Below, piece after piece: positions 6,194 to 6,503 of a stretch of DNA of 6,503 nucleotides (the first letter of the stretch is position 1; every line of letters starts with the position of its first letter). Position numbers and translations under genes: made by a program. The DNA lies in NCBI GenBank assembly GCA_023255235.1, contig JALRJA010000398.1, forward strand, positions 1 to 6,503, read 5' to 3'. Source of the DNA: Flaviramulus sp. GTDB lineage: Bacteria > Bacteroidota > Bacteroidia > Flavobacteriales > Flavobacteriaceae. The notes under the pieces were generated by a model. That model was not told the DNA's origin. It ran no database searches and saw only the letters and a program-made list of their open reading frames with translations.

Positions 6194-6503
6194 TTATTCT
6201 TCTTCTTCAGATGTTACTGCTTTTTTAGCTGTTTTTTTAGCTTTTGGAGCATCATCTTTTTCAGATGTTTCTTTTTCGGCTTTACGTTCAGCTAAACCTT
6301 CTGCGATAGCTGCTGCAACGTGAGATAAAATTTTATCAATTGATTTAGAAGCATCGTCGTTTGCAGGTATTACATAATCAACTTGACGTGGGTCTGAGTT
6401 GGTATCAACCATTGCAAAAATAGGAATGTTTAATTTTTGAGCTTCTTTAATTGCGATGTGCTCACGTTTTATATCAACAACAAACAAAGCACCTGGTAAG
6501 CGT
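6194..6503 (-). CDS. rpsB: 30S ribosomal protein S2, C-terminal part (5' end outside window)
   Basis: The frame is open to the window edge and gives 102 residues, beginning [20 protein letters not shown]. This is the highly conserved second half of bacterial S2, which binds the 30S head-body junction near S1. The motifs [28 protein letters not shown] and [15 protein letters not shown] are diagnostic. After the core, the protein ends in a low-complexity charged tail of about 35 residues, rich in Lys, Glu and Ala and closing in SEEEE. The start codon, roughly 150 or more codons upstream, is not in the window, so nothing can be said about its promoter or about upstream partners. The gene leads directly to tsf, the usual rpsB-tsf order. 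Confidence 0.96.
   Translation of the reverse strand, partial: RLPGALFVVDIKREHIAIKEAQKLNIPIFAMVDTNSDPRQVDYVIPANDDASKSIDKILSHVAAAIAEGLAERKAEKETSEKDDAPKAKKTAKKAVTSEEEE

Noticed and set aside
5920..6228. Plus-strand open frame of 102 codons opposite the start of tsf and the end of rpsB
   Set aside because: Antisense to two certain genes; its hydrophobic appearance arises from reading the complement of A-rich coding sequence and the AT-rich spacer.

Overview
The window is AT-rich bacterial DNA that best fits a member of the Bacteroidota, probably the family Flavobacteriaceae. This rests on four things: the sequence character of EF-Ts, S2, UMP kinase and RRF; two promoter elements matching the Bacteroidota -7 consensus TAnnTTTG; no Shine-Dalgarno sequence before any of the five visible start codons; and an outer-membrane barrel protein resembling the DUF5686 family. 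All six genes lie on the minus strand, so transcription runs from high to low coordinates. The genus is not resolved.

Layout in order of transcription: (1) 6503-6194, the 3' end of rpsB (ribosomal protein S2), with its start outside the window; (2) 6134-5160, tsf (EF-Ts), followed by a strong intrinsic terminator at 5131-5096; (3) a promoter with a TATATTTG box at 5058-5051, then pyrH (UMP kinase, 5030-4323) and, after 46 nt, frr (ribosome recycling factor, 4275-3718); (4) a 74-nt spacer with a small AT-rich inverted repeat, then a 419-residue exported protein read as a compact DUF5686-like outer-membrane barrel (3643-2384); (5) a TACCTTTG promoter box at 2362-2355, then a large RND/MMPL-family inner-membrane transporter (2334-1), open across 778 codons and cut only at its 3' end by the window edge.

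The first four genes are the widely conserved rpsB-tsf-pyrH-frr cluster: two translation factors, a small-subunit ribosomal protein and the pyrimidine nucleotide kinase. The terminator and promoter between tsf and pyrH suggest at least two transcription units, rpsB-tsf and pyrH-frr. The last two genes are envelope genes: an outer-membrane barrel candidate beside an inner-membrane RND exporter of the kind that moves lipids or hydrophobic molecules. Their adjacency suggests, but does not prove, a joint envelope role.

There are no RNA genes, mobile elements, CRISPR arrays or prophage traces, and no gene-free stretch above about 130 bases. I see no convincing new multi-gene system. The points most worth a second look are an 8-bp dyad over the predicted pyrH transcription start, identical promoter-to-start spacing at pyrH and the transporter gene, the short single-module form of the DUF5686-like protein, and asymmetry between the two halves of the transporter.
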